In this document: positions 38,728 to 54,200 of the stretch, piece after piece
Layout: each line of letters begins with the position of its first letter
Numbering within the stretch: the first letter of the stretch is position 1
Assembly: GCA_947044365.1 (NCBI GenBank)
Contig: OX345642.1
Span: forward strand, 4,463,598 to 4,527,597
Direction: 5' to 3'
DNA length: 64,000 nt
Source of the DNA: Petrosia ficiformis
Lineage: Eukaryota; Porifera; Demospongiae; Haplosclerida; Petrosiidae
Program-made: the position numbers and the translations under genes
Notes under the pieces: generated by a model
The model's input: the letters and a program-made list of their open reading frames with translations, nothing else
Databases searched by the model: none
What the model was told of the DNA's origin: nothing

Positions 38728-39204
38728 ATATCGATGACCACTTGAACAGTAACTATGGTAACAATGACACCTCTTGCATTTTGATAATACATGTACTTAG
38801 AATAAAAATTTATTATGACTTTTGTACTATTAATAATACATTTTTGTTCATAAAATTCTATTTCCGTCTCAAAACACGTTATTATATGTACAAAAGAGCG
38901 GAAGTATTGTGAGAAAAGAGAAGATAAAACAACAGCTGGAGAGGAGGACATTGACTGGAGGTTACTACTTTTAAATCACACTGTTATTACTGTGTTTCAA
39001 ATAAATTGCGTGATAAGAATGTGTGATGCAGTAGAGGTGTGGCTGCTAAGAGCACACTACAACTAGTACTGCTCTTTCATAACTGCTGTCATATCAGAAG
39101 TATACAGTTAAGTACGTATAATCAGTGGCATATGCCCAGGGAACCTTCACCTGTGCCCAGCCAACTGCTGAATCTCATCATACATTTTGAACCACTGCGT
39201 ACTA
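38728..39204. other. Intergenic after the ankyrin/Death gene
   Basis: AT-rich 3' flank. An AATAAA-type signal lies near 39000 (AAATAAATTG), about 275 bp past the stop. No gene. Confidence 0.4.
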
Positions 39205-39607
39205 TAGTTGTATATACCAAATGTGGCATCTACAATTACATCCACAATACCATTGATATCATGGCTTCTAGCTCTGAAGAATTGAAGACAAGGAATGTTC
39301 ATGTCCAGGCCCCATTAAAGAAACCTAGCTTGAAATAAAAAAAAGCATCATAATTATTATATATGGCATCTACCATTGCAATTTCTATCTCCGAAAAGAA
39401 ATTTGAAGACAAGGCCCTCTGTTGAAGTTGGCAATATCATGAACACCACAAAGTTTACCACTCCACAAACTTCACTGAAGATAATTATAATTATACTACC
39501 AATCCATAGTGCAAATGTGAAAAACAAGCCATAATAATAATTATTATTGTTATTACTGATTAATTAAATTTATGATAATTATGCAGATTATTCTAGTAAT
39601 TACATTT
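39205..39607. repeat. 3'-flank repeat shared with 61330-61698 and 63765-64000
   Basis: Carries CATCTACAATTACATCCACA, ATGGCTTCTAGCTCTG, GTTCATGTCCAGGCCCC, AAGAAACCTAGCTTGAAATA, TACCACTCCACA and GATAATTATAATTATACTACC. All recur in order at 61340-61620, and most at 63770-64000. At two sites it directly follows a decayed receptor-tail exon, so it was duplicated with it. Confidence 0.8.
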
Positions 39608-40946
39608 TCATACCCAGGTTCCAATAGTATTTGATTCAAACTCAATTTAAATAGCAATATGACCAGGTTTTACATCTCTTCTCTTGTGATCTTTGGGAGG
39701 CATAGAAGTAAAAGTGTGAGGGTTTTGATAATCTCTGTTAGAACGAGGTAGGGGTAGACATGGCCATGACAGATAACGTTTAGAATGATGTTTTCCATCA
39801 CATTCTAACCCCTGTCCTGTACTTTTAAGTGTGTCAATATCAATGACAAAGTCATTGGGTTGTTTGGATGGGGCTGAAGACTTTTTTGGAGGTGCAGTTT
39901 TGGTAAAAAAAGGACTTAATACTTCCAAAAGTTTTGGACATAGTGGACAAAGAAGGCATTTCTTCATTGACCTTTTGGGATGAATAGTTGATACATTTGA
40001 AAGAATATTGTGTGGAAGTAGGCCACTTGCTGTGAGTTCAGCCTTGGCACATGGAGTTTGAGCTACATGCAGTTTCTGAATAGGAGCAGTTGGTCCACTG
40101 GAATGAGTAACATGTGGAGTTGCATCACTTGTGGTTTCAGTGGTCTTACTAGCATAAGCTTCATTCAGTTTCTGAGCACATGGAGTAATTAATTGTTTTG
40201 GAAGAGTAAGTGAGTTACTTTTTGATATTGCAATGACCTTTGGTGATTGAGGCAGAGGAATATTTGGTCTTTCTGAAAGAACACAATGTGGAAGCTCTTC
40301 AATGGTCAAACTTGCATGACCAATTCCATCATCATTCTGAATAGGGAGTGTAGATGGCCCATTTGAATGGACAACATGAGAATCTATTCTGTTAGGTGGA
40401 TTCTTGTATGCATGAGATATTGCACCTGGATTTACATTAGCTTGTGACCTAGGCCTGTAGCATACACTCTGTGGTGCAGAGTTTAGATGAGATTTCTGAG
40501 TTATTGATTCAGTGGATGGGAGTTTAGATTTTGTTTTTCAACAGGCAGTCTGGGACAGACAACTAGAAGTAGACGCTGACACAGGAGTTTGAAATACAGT
40601 TTTTGCATCGTAGCAAGTTTTTGATATGGTGTACAATGTTGATGATATGATCCCATTTAGTCCAATTGCAGTAGAATATAAGAGGGGAGATAATTTCCGG
40701 GGGAAGTAGAATGAAGAAGGGAGATGGGATATTGACAACGGAACATGGCTAAATTTAAACCCAGTACTTCGTACAGAAGAATGTGATGGTAAAATTGATG
40801 CAGAATTTGGAGTGTCCAGGAGTGATTCTTTGCTGTATTTTTTTGCAATTTTGTATATTGGAGTGAACTGATGATTTTGAATTGACAGTATTGATTTGAA
40901 TTACTATGAATAGCAGATCTAGATCCTACATTGTGCTTGGTTTCCA
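39608..40946 (-). pseudogene. Decayed copy A of the receptor cytoplasmic-tail exon
   Basis: Aligns with the last exon of the receptor-like gene at 51283-56113, including the intron acceptor (TTTGTCTATTCTTAG) and the terminal GTWV codons. It has a 1-nt deletion soon after the acceptor (near 40890), a CGA-to-TGA stop near 40543, and a CAA-to-TAA stop 14 codons before the end. An extra ~130-codon middle region with SERPNIPLP and SLTLPKQLITP is shared with copy C but is absent from the intact gene. Retention of the intron border shows DNA-level duplication rather than retroposition. The upstream exons are missing here. Confidence 0.85.
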
Positions 40947-41067
40947 CTAAGAATAGACAAAGAAACAGAGATGTCAATATTGATTCAATGCTCGTATTAG
41001 TAATGACATAACATGCATATTATTATTTCAAATGAACTTAAGTTATTGTAATGCTTAATAATTTATA

Positions 41068-41295
41068 CTAGCGAAATAACGGCCTTCGGCCGTTTTCTAA
41101 CTCTCCTTGAATTTAAACTCATCTTTAAAACTCAAACGTCTTTACAACGCTGAAATGTTGACATGTCAACGCCTCCTTTTATAACATCACGTTAACACGC
41201 GCATGCGCACATTATAGCGTTGGTATTAACGCCTAATTTTCTGGGTCTTTGTTGCGGGGGAATTCAACAGACAGACACGGATAATTATATATAGA
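41068..41295 (-). mobile_element. 228-bp non-autonomous Helitron with intact ends
   Basis: On the minus strand it starts TCTATATATAATTATCC and ends with hairpin ACGGCC-GAA-GGCCGT, a short spacer, then CTAG. It lies between A and T. The paralogous flank at 52345-52385 lacks it: TTTATA joins directly to TCATTTC, which is the expected empty site. All Helitron end rules (5' TC, 3' hairpin plus CTRR, AT target, no duplication) are met. Confidence 0.88.
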
Positions 41296-41339
41296 TCATT
41301 TCGTTTTGGCTTCAATAATAATTATATGCAATACTACTT

Positions 41340-42207
41340 ACTTGTCCCATTTTCTATACATACAGATTCAGTCTACCAGGTCCATGGATCATACATGACC
41401 TCACTATCTCATATAACTCCGGATCTTCATTCTGATCTGGAATTCTGTCATTGTCATTACAGTTTATCTTCATCTTTGCATGTGACTGGAATTCAATCAT
41501 AATTATAAACATGTGCAATTGGTACATCAAAGAACATGTCTGTTTTTAATGTCATTCAACAACTCCGCTAAATGGAGTTTGAAAACTCTACTTACAAGGT
41601 CAGGCCTATATTCAGACGTCTGACCATCTCTCAAATTCTCTGTAATCTCTCGTGCTTTAGGATTGCACATGTAAGTGAGAAAGAGATCATGTTTGCCATA
41701 CTTTGCAACAATTGCCATAGCATCTTGGTAGTTTTGTTGCATGGCTCTTGGACTACCAGCAAATGTTGATAATAACACTACTAGAGTCCCTATTCTTATG
41801 TTTCTGCAGTGTTCTGCCATCAGGCCAGAGTATAATTCAACTCGCCTGGTTATTACAGATGTAGTATAACCTACAACCTTCTGTTTTCGCATATGCATCC
41901 ACAGCGTACTGTTGAATTCGAAACAGCTTTCCTCCACTGTGAATAGGGCTAAATTCTTACCTTATAGCCGTCCGATAACAATAAAATTATTGCATTGTAA
42001 TTTTGGCTGTCCGGTGCCCTTCAACATTATGCAATGTATTATACCAACCTAGATCTCCCTTAGGAAATAAAAGAGGATAACACATGGGATCTAGGTTACA
42101 TGACATACGCTGTGGTGGTGTTTATTTTGGATAGATTACAACATCTCTATTTGCAGGTGGTGCACCATCTTCACCAATGAAAACAGCAGCTACTTCATAA
42201 TGAGTTC
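41340..42207 (-). pseudogene. Helitron replicase (Rep N-terminal/helicase-like region) remnant
   Basis: Minus-strand reading in shifting frames gives EVAAVFIGEDGAPP, LDPMCYPLLFPKGDLGW, QQYAVDAYAKTE, then SPRAMQQNYQDAMAIV, KHDLFLTYMCNPKAREI, RPDLVSRVFKLHLAELL, and after another shift IVRSCMIHGPG. These are the landmarks of the Helitron-like N-terminal domain (PF14214), in order. Frameshifts and stops make it dead. The reading frame runs exactly into the CACTA element at 42208 and resumes at 50401. Confidence 0.9.
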
Positions 42208-42235
42208 ACTGTTAAAACATTGGAGTAACCATTAC
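42208..42235. repeat. Left terminal inverted repeat of the CACTA element
   Basis: CACTGTTAAAACATTGGAG then TAAC. The first 11 bases match the right end exactly in inverse, and GAGTAAC recurs in both. Subterminal repeats with AGTAA/TTACT continue to about 42350. Confidence 0.85.
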
Positions 42236-42492
42236 TCTTTAAAGAGAGTTGCAGCAGCCGGGCAAATAAAACTCTTCAAGGGAGTAAATTTTATTACTCC
42301 AAAAGAATTGTGGTAACACCTTTTCAGAGTTGCAGTAATTGAATGTGGAGAGTAAAAGTGATATTGACAAAAATTCTTCTGAATAAGAACTATACAGAAA
42401 TCAGTATATAGATAATAATTACTATTAAATTTATAATAATACTACAGTAATGGCATATCTTTATGTACATGCATGCATGTAAACAATATTTT

Positions 42493-45400
42493 TTATCGGA
42501 TGGTCGAAATACTCGTAAGTAGAGTACATACTGATGTGGGTAGCTTCTGGCTGTCCTTGATTCCCATCAGAGTATTCTGCAGGAGAATTAGTAGAGGGTA
42601 CATAGGTCTTGGGTATACTATGTCAAAAACAAAGTATGCACAAATCAAGTTTGCCAGAGCATCTTCAAGTGTAGTTGTGCTGACTAAGAACTGAGACTTA
42701 ACATATATGAAGTATTCTGTTATATCATCACTGTCAGCAACAACTATGAATGGCTCTTTCCTTTTCAGTTTCTGCACTTCGTCATCCACATCAACACAGC
42801 CCTGTGTTAACAAAGGGACAAAATTCAGTTAACGTATATCGAGAAAGATCGGATATTATAGAAAAACATTCCATCACACAGATCAAACTACACTCTAGAT
42901 GCAGACTTACTTGATGCTAGAGTGAGCATGCATAGTGGTTCCTTATCATTCTTCATGCATTTTCAATTATCCCATGTAGAAACTTTACCAAAAATTATTG
43001 AAGTACTTGATTGGTTATGTTATGTACATGTGTAGCTGTTATTATGAACTAAAGCATAATTACTGTTTTGGTGAGTTTACAATCTACAACTGAATACCTT
43101 TCTTTCTGTACTAATAGCATGCAGTGATATAGAAGGAAGAAGAGTAGGTGCAGCTGTTAATATTCCAGCTGGCCTATACTCAGACACTGTTTTTGACAAT
43201 TGACATGTACTACAGTGTGAGTGCTTCGATTACTTTAACAATAGTGTCATGAATTCACCACTGTCATTGAATTAAAGATGGAAGATACAACAAGAAATGC
43301 ACTTACCATGCACGAATGTAGGATACTAAATTTTGTCTTCTGTGATCTTGGGTATAATAGGTGCTCAAGTGCAGTTATACACTTCTCTGTATCATCTGCA
43401 GAAGTGGGTACATGTACATGTAAATGTCTATGCATGAAAATGTCCTTGAATTAATGAATGTCAAGTGAATGCACTAAGCCTTTTTTTTACAGTGTATTAA
43501 GCATTTTACCATGGCACTCAGGTGGGATAATAAAGGTCTCCAAAAGATAATGTATACTCACTTCGTTTGCGCATTATCTAATTTCAACCTTTACAAGCCC
43601 AATTATTGTGCCACATCAACACACTTAATGCGCTGTAAAGAATAATTATTACTTGGTATTACATGAGAGGAATATTTCAATCATTACCTTCTAAATCAGC
43701 AAGTTTAATTTTGAGTGCAGTGCTTGATAAAGCCTCTTTTTCTATGTATCCCAGTATAGTGGGCTGCCACCTGGTTATCCACTCTTCCACTAAACCGGAA
43801 ACCCCTTCTATATTCGTTATCACCTTGAACTCTCGTCTTAACTACATGTATGTTGAGAATTACAAAAGAGAACAGTTGTGTTTCAATGTGTGTCACAAAG
43901 TGTACCTGTACAGATATATTCTCATTTAATCTCACTCAGTATATACATACATGTAAAGATATGAGTATATATGTACATGTACATCTGCATATGGATGTAC
44001 ATGTAGATCAGTATCAGACTCACCCATCGTTCCGAATTAAGGAACGGAAACTTTGCCAATACTTCCACTACTTTCGGTTGCTCGTCAACTATCCACTTCC
44101 TCCGTGTTGTGAAAGTGTCATCCATCAGACTTTTCATTGTCTTTGATTTTGGATGACTTTTTTCAGTAAATTCAACCTTTAGTTGATATACAAGCTTTTC
44201 GTATTCAGCTTCAGGGAGGGACTCTCCTTTAGGATGAAGGTAGAAACGGCTAGGGGTAGACCCTTTGGCTACTTTGTTAGGTGGTTCATCTACACTGTCA
44301 TTGTTTGAATCGTTTGGTAATTTCCTTTTTGATCCCTTTCTGGAATTTTTAAATCTGTTTATCAGTTTACTTCGCCAGGTTGACTGTATATATATAACAG
44401 AACATGTACATGTACATAGGGAATAAACATCATATCATTTATATGTGAGCCACCATAGGAAAATGCACTACTACTAAAACTAATAATTTTGATCAAACAC
44501 TTGCATGTATCTTTAAATAATATTTAGTAGTCGTGCATTTTCCTATGGCTAGTCACATAATTATATGACTGTAGAAGTATAAACTATATAGAAACTGTTA
44601 CATGACACATTACTCTCACATAGCCACATCCAAAACAGTCAGAAAGAATCGGGTACTCTCTAACCAGTAGTTCACAGATATGGCTGTACTCATCCGAAGT
44701 GGGGTAGGTTACATGCACCATAACTAGTGTGGACACAGCAGCAATGATCTCTTTCCGGACTGAACTTGTGATGCTCGATTTGTCTCCACTGTTTTAGGGC
44801 CATCATTGTACGAGTTGAAAAATTTTTAGGCACTTGGAAGTTCTGAAGCCAGTTAGAATGTGGTTGAACGGTAGTTCCAACCTTCACAATGCGGTTAGGT
44901 GTACCAGAAACCTCCTATGTACAATGCAGTGCAGAGAAACAACATAATCATAATAATGATAGTTTAGAAAGGCACTGCAAAGTCTGTAATTACTTTATAA
45001 AAATCACATCAGTAATATGATGTATCTATATAACTGTATTGTACATGTACTACATGAATGACTATATATACTCTAACTAAAGTAGAGAAGCTGATTGAAC
45101 ATACATGTAGAGCTGTCAATGAAAGTTCCTGAGCGTCAACATGCACATTTTGATGTCACTCAAATAAATGGTCTATTGCTAAGATAGCACTGTATTATTA
45201 AAAGGTAATAGTAACTAATCTGATGATCATCTGGTAATGGTCCAATCTGAATGTATTTATGGTTATGACAGGTTCAAACAAGATAATTCCACTTACTTGT
45301 TCTCCTTTTGAATGCGCCTGAATGCTTGTGGTTGCCTTGACATGGTAGTTAGAAGTATCACTGTTATTCTGCAAGATGGAATGTATAAAGTGGAATAGTA

Positions 45401-45777
45401 CCATGCACTATTCCTTACTTCCAGACATTATATATGTGTTTGTGTATTAAATTCAAGCAGCTGGAATTACATCCTAGATTCCATAACTACTGTAATGTGT
45501 GTAAAAGATGACTCACTTGCTCAGATAGCGGATTTAGCAACTTTATCACTCTGCTCTGTAGTTCCAACAACTCCACAACATCACCAATTGCCGTCACCAT
45601 CCTTCCCATCTGCTGTTCACTTAGTTTCATAAAGCAATGTCCACTAATTTTGTTCATTCGGAATGATTCAGTCACAACTTCATCGAATCTTGTCGACAGA
45701 AAGTCGCAAAATTCAAAAACATTGAGACTTGGGATTCTTTTCTCAGTCAATCCTTCCGCTAAGACTGCCATGAACAT
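42493..45777 (-). CDS. SAMD3-like protein carried by the CACTA element (one frameshift)
   Basis: Exons: 45517-45777, 45297-45368, 44620-44914, 44024-44383, 43688-43841, 43307-43395, 42493-42801. Exon 1 encodes a SAM-like domain (VFEFCDFLSTRFDEVV, GHCFMKLSEQQMGRM). Exon 3 has YPTSDEYSHICELLVREYPI and FGCGY, exon 4 has WRSKLINRFKNSRK, and exon 5 has SGLVEEWITRWQPTI; this series is typical of SAMD3-like proteins. All junction phases agree except across exon 3, which is one base too long. An extra T in the complement of about 44790 moves the frame. With that indel discounted the gene has 513 codons including the stop, close to vertebrate SAMD3. It faces the transposase gene across ~250 bp. A MITE sits in intron 3. 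The function in transposition is unknown; it may be the second-protein role that TNPA plays in plant CACTA elements (inference). Confidence 0.8.
44444..44557. repeat. ~110-bp palindromic MITE in the SAMD3-like intron
   Basis: CCATAGGAAAATGCAC...ACTACTAAA pairs with TTTAGTAGTCGTGCATTTTC then CTATGG; outer TGTGAGCC/GGCTAGTCACA also pair. This hairpin inserted within the CACTA element and is therefore younger than it. Confidence 0.75.
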
Positions 45778-46027
45778 AAGAAATTAAGAATTTCACACCA
45801 GTTGCGGCAGGCGCTGATTCGCCGCTGAAGTGTATATAGATTTATGCGCATGCGCGGTTAATGCCCACTTGCCCCACTATTGATTGAATCATTGAAAACA
45901 GACTAGAGAGAGGTGAGTAATTGTATAGCTACAATCATTTGTATGGCCAATAAACAATCATGGTTCTATTAATTTACATATACTGTTTATGTGTATTTAA
46001 TATACATATTTCCATATGTAGGGTTTG
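45778..46027. promoter_or_regulatory. Divergent promoter of the two CACTA genes, with a 5' UTR intron for the transposase
   Basis: The two start codons lie 250 bp apart. GAGAGAG|GTGAGT at 45912 and CATATGTAG ending at 46020 define a likely 5' UTR intron, so the real promoter is about 45780-45900. That part is GC-richer and has the palindromes TGCGCATGCGC and GCGGCAG. Confidence 0.55.
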
Positions 46028-49968
<3,941 letters not shown>

Positions 49969-50372
49969 TAAGACAAAATAATTAAGTGTATTATTAATTT
50001 TGAATCATGATAACAAAGTTTAATTTATTTCATTTTAAATTTCTATTAATAAAGTAATTCAAATGTTATCAATCACTAACACTATCAAGTCTACATTTGG
50101 CTCCTCCTACATGTATAATTATAATCATGATGCTATACTGGACTAGTAATTGGGTTAAACATTAACAGTTGCATTAAACATTTTAACAGTTAAAAGTTGC
50201 TTAAAGTTAGAATTTTAATCACACTATTATGCAAAATCAATTATTGATGTATTTTGTTTATAATTATGTAATTACTCCAGTATTGCTAATTACTGTTACT
50301 ACCCTGGAGTTATCTTTACTCGGGTAGTAGCTCAAACTCCACATTTAAGAGTAAACAGGTTACTCTGCATAG

Positions 50373-50400
50373 TTACAGTTACTCTGCATTTTTAACAGTG
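50373..50400. repeat. Right terminal inverted repeat of the CACTA element
   Basis: The complement reads CACTGTTAAAAATGCAGAG then TAAC. GTTACTCTGCA is repeated inside it, and further TTACTC motifs run back to about 50270. Confidence 0.85.
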
Positions 50401-50620
50401 TTGGCTCATTGTACCTTCTCTGATCATGCAGGACCACGTTTAAAATGAAGTCTCACCTCTCTTGGTGTTCTATTTTCTGCACATGCAGACCTTTGTTCTT
50501 CTTGCTCAACTTCATGCATGTACTTATAACAGCATATGGACTGCTTTCATCAATGACATTCTGTATGATTTGCATAACATCATTTGTACATGTTCATGTA
50601 AAAACGATGTTATGTCATAT
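50401..50620 (-). pseudogene. Upstream part of the Helitron replicase remnant, beyond the CACTA insertion
   Basis: The complement gives NVIDESSPYAV and, after shifts, RYNEP at the CACTA junction. It continues the fragment at 41340-42207 in the same orientation. Heavily decayed; the start is not found. Confidence 0.6.
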
Positions 50621-50703
50621 TATGTGATAAATTCATATGCCTGTTTACTGCTTTATTACCCTCAATAATGTATAATTGTCCATACTGTAATTCTTCACCA
50701 TCA

Positions 50704-50826
50704 TTTAGATGCAGGGTGTTGGTACAATGATAAGTCTGACCATGTTTAGATGCAGGGTATTGGTACAATGATACGTCTGACCATGTTTAGATGCAGGGTA
50801 TTGGTACAATGATAAGTCTGACCATG
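50704..50826. repeat. Three tandem 41-bp units
   Basis: Unit TTTAGATGCAGGGTRTTGG followed by TACAATGATAMGTCTGACCATG, repeated three times with two or three substitutions. A fourth unit is cut short near 50832. Confidence 0.9.
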
Positions 50827-50984
50827 TTTACGGAAACAATAAGTACCATGACCCTGTGGAATGTCTACATTAGCTCCAAATGCAAATGCATTAGTATAAT
50901 CCAGATGTTATTTGTGAGAATCTTGTGTGGAACCCATTATCACATTATGACTTCACACAATTGATCTGTCCTGGTATAATTCTG

Positions 50985-51180
50985 TCTCTAATTCTCCTTG
51001 AATTGATGCTCATCTTCTCAAACTTCTTTATAACGCTCAAATGTCAAATTTACTGTCAACGCATCTTTTTATTACTTAATGTGTGCACCTCAATGTCTAA
51101 TTTTCTGGGTACATCTAATTTTCTGGGTCTTTTTGTGGGTGAATTTGACAGACAGACAGACAACAGTAATTATATATAGA
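50985..51180 (-). mobile_element. Truncated second copy of the non-autonomous Helitron
   Basis: Similar to 41101-41295: CTCCTTGAATT, AACGC, GTCAACGC, CTAATTTTCTGGGTC and the terminus AATTATATATAGA followed by T. The hairpin/CTAG 3' end is missing. CTAATTTTCTGGGT is duplicated inside. Confidence 0.7.
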
Positions 51181-51282
51181 TTATTGTTATTATTACAGAA
51201 TTGATAGATTATTAAATATTAAATTTACCATTTATTATAATAATGCAGATTATTTTTAGCTCAGTTTATAATAGTTACATTT

Positions 51283-54200
51283 TCATACCCAGGTTCCAAA
51301 TGCATTTGATTTAAACTCAATTTGAATAGCAGGTTTTCCATCTCTTCTCTTGTGATCTTTAGGACACATAGAAGTAAAAGTGTGAGGGTTATGATAATCT
51401 CTGTCAGAACGAGGTAGTGGTAGACATGGCCATGACAGATAACTTTTAGAATGAGGTGTTACATCACATTCTAAACCTTGTCCTGTAAATTCTCTTTTCA
51501 TTGTGTCACTATCAATGACAAAGTCATTGGGTTGTTTGAATGGGGTTGAAGGATTTTTGGGGGATGAAGTTTTGGTAAAAAAGGACTTAATACTTCCAAA
51601 AAACTTTGTACGAAGTGGCCAACGCAGGCGATTTTTCATTGACCTTTTGGAACGTGTAGTTGGTTTTTGGGGACAAATAGTTGGTTTATTATGAAAAATA
51701 CTGCGTGGAAGTAAGTCACTTGCTGTGATTTCAGTCTTGGCACATAGTTTTTGAGACACATTGAGTTTCCGAGAAGGAGCAGTTAAATGAGAAGGGAGTT
51801 TAGACTTTGTTTTTCGACAGGCAGTCTGGGACAGATAACTAGAAGTAGACCCTGACACAGGAGTTTGGAATACAGCTTTTGCATCAGAGCAGGTTTTTGA
51901 TGTGGTGTACAATGTTGATGATATTTTCCCATTTTGTCCAATTGCAGTAGAATATAAGAGGGGAGATAATTTCCGAGGGAGGTAGCATGAAGAAGGGAGA
52001 TAGGATATTGACAATGGAATATGGCTCAATTTAAACCCAGTACTGGATAGAGAAGAATGTGATGGTAAAATGAATGTAGAATTTGGACGATCGAGGAATG
52101 GTTCTTGACGGTATTTTTCTGCAATTTTGTATATTGGAGCAAACTGATATTTTTTGAATTGACCGTATTGATCCGAATTGCTATGAGTAGCGGCGGATCT
52201 AGATCCTACATTGTACTTGGTTTCCACTATAAATAGACAAAGAAACAGAGATGTTAATATTGATTCAATACTCGTATTGAGTAATGACATAACATGCATA
52301 TTATTATTTCAAATGAACTTAAATTATTGTGATGCTATAATAATTAATTTTATATCATTTCATTTTGGCTTCAATAATTATATGCAATACTACCTTCATG
52401 GTTATTGGCATCCTTACTTAAGTACATTGCATAAGTGGACGAAGTTCATTAGGCAAGGGGGGGCCACAACTAATTGTTAATGCAAACCTGAACTAATTAG
52501 TAATGAAAACAAGCTTGAAGTAAGTTTTAAGGGGGGGGGGGGCACAATGCCCCTGGTGCCCCCCTGTTTCCGCCACCTATGCATTGCAATAGAGTTGAAA
52601 TTACCTAAAGCAGGTGAATAGAAAGAAATATCTGTTTCTTCCTTGATCTCAAGGATGGTTTCCAACTGACATGATGGCGGTGTAGTAGGTGGTATATATA
52701 CACGTTCTGCATACATCATGGAAACAGTATTCATGCTTTCAGTTTTGAAAGTTGTTAAAATTGGATAATCCTGTTCTTTCTTTCCTTTTGGTACTACAGG
52801 AGAAAGTGAGTGGAAAGGATGTTTTGATGCCTCATTCTGTTCAACAGATTCATGAAGTGGGATAAGGAGATTGACTGATTCTGAATTTATGTTTTTATTT
52901 TTTTTGTTAAAATGTATGGTAGATTTATTTTCATTGCTGTCAGTAACCAGTTTTTCATCAGATTTTAGTAAAACATCTCTTTGTTCTTTTTTTACTTCTG
53001 ATAAAGATATAGAAACTGGAGATTCTCCATAACATTTGTTGTTACTTGAGAAGTCAAAAGGAAGTGGACAAAATTTATCACTTATTTTTTTAAGTTGAGA
53101 AGATTTATTAAGATGAGGCTTGTTCAGAGAAGTAGTTTTTCTGTAAAGAAAAAAAAAACATAAATAGAAAATTATTTTAATGGATTTAATTTTGATCTCT
53201 GTGTTGTCTTCGTTATCTCTTGTTAAAACAAAAATTTGGTTTCTGCTTCTTCAATGGCCTCAACTATTTGAGAATGCAAATCAAGCTGCTGTATTTTCAT
53301 TGCAATTAGAAACAGCACTCTTTTTACACGTTTTTTGTGTTTGTGTTTTATACGTACATGTACCTGAATTGAATAAAGTGTCCCTCTCTTTGACCTTGTA
53401 TCAATTGTAAGATAAACTTTCCACAGAAACATGTCACTTCAATCAATAGTAGTAAAATGCCAATTGGAAGAACCATGATTCCAATGAAGTATCTCCATTG
53501 AACATATTGACCTTCAAATGATGTTTGTATTTTCCATTGTTTGGTTTCATTTGATAATGGAGAAGGGAAACCAAAAGTCTTAGCTGTTGGTCAAAACAGA
53601 AATTGCATTTTCAAATTGTATGTATATCTTGTATTATGTTATTTATTATTATTTGCATTGTTTATTATGTATGTAGTATGATGTACGTAATTATACATAA
53701 ACATTGATGCAAAGTAGATATTTATGTTATATACATGCAATGCATGATTAAAATTTTACGTACATAATTATATGTGTAGATATATAATTATTGTTATCAC
53801 GTAATAAATAGGTTTGAAATATGCTATAATAATATTATACCGTAAATCGGGAATATTTCGTCTCTAAAATATTTCGAATTATTATTTTTCGTATGTATAA
53901 ATTTTCGTACGTTTGTGTTGTGTGCGTACGTTATTATTTACGAATACTGTTTATTTCTAAATACCCGTTTATTTTCGAATTTATAAATTTCGTACGCATA
54001 CTGTTATACGAAAATTTTTATAGTATGAAATTTTCCCAAATTACGGTATATAATACAGCAGTGAAAAACTCATTCCTCTAACAGTTGAAACAAAATTGCT
54101 GCCGGAAGCACAGTTCATACTTCCAATTATTGAATTTGCAGACAAAAATTGAAAATTCTATATACAACTATTGAATGTATGTGACTGTATACATGTTTAT

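Noticed and set aside
39039..39338. 99-aa ORF ending HVQAPLKKPSLK, repeated at 61275-61457
   Set aside because: The similarity is due to the duplicated 3'-flank repeat; the third copy at 63765 has the frame broken, so coding is unlikely.
50704..50826. Direct repeats considered as a CRISPR-like array
   Set aside because: Units are contiguous without spacers and the window is animal DNA; simple tandem duplication.
51283..52299. 338-aa minus-strand ORF that seems to begin with a signal peptide (MHVMSLLN... SLFLCLFIVE)
   Set aside because: The hydrophobic start is the translated end of an intron; a strong acceptor (TTTGTCTATTTATAG) at 52227-52229 gives the true exon start and joins in phase to the exon at 52605-53140.
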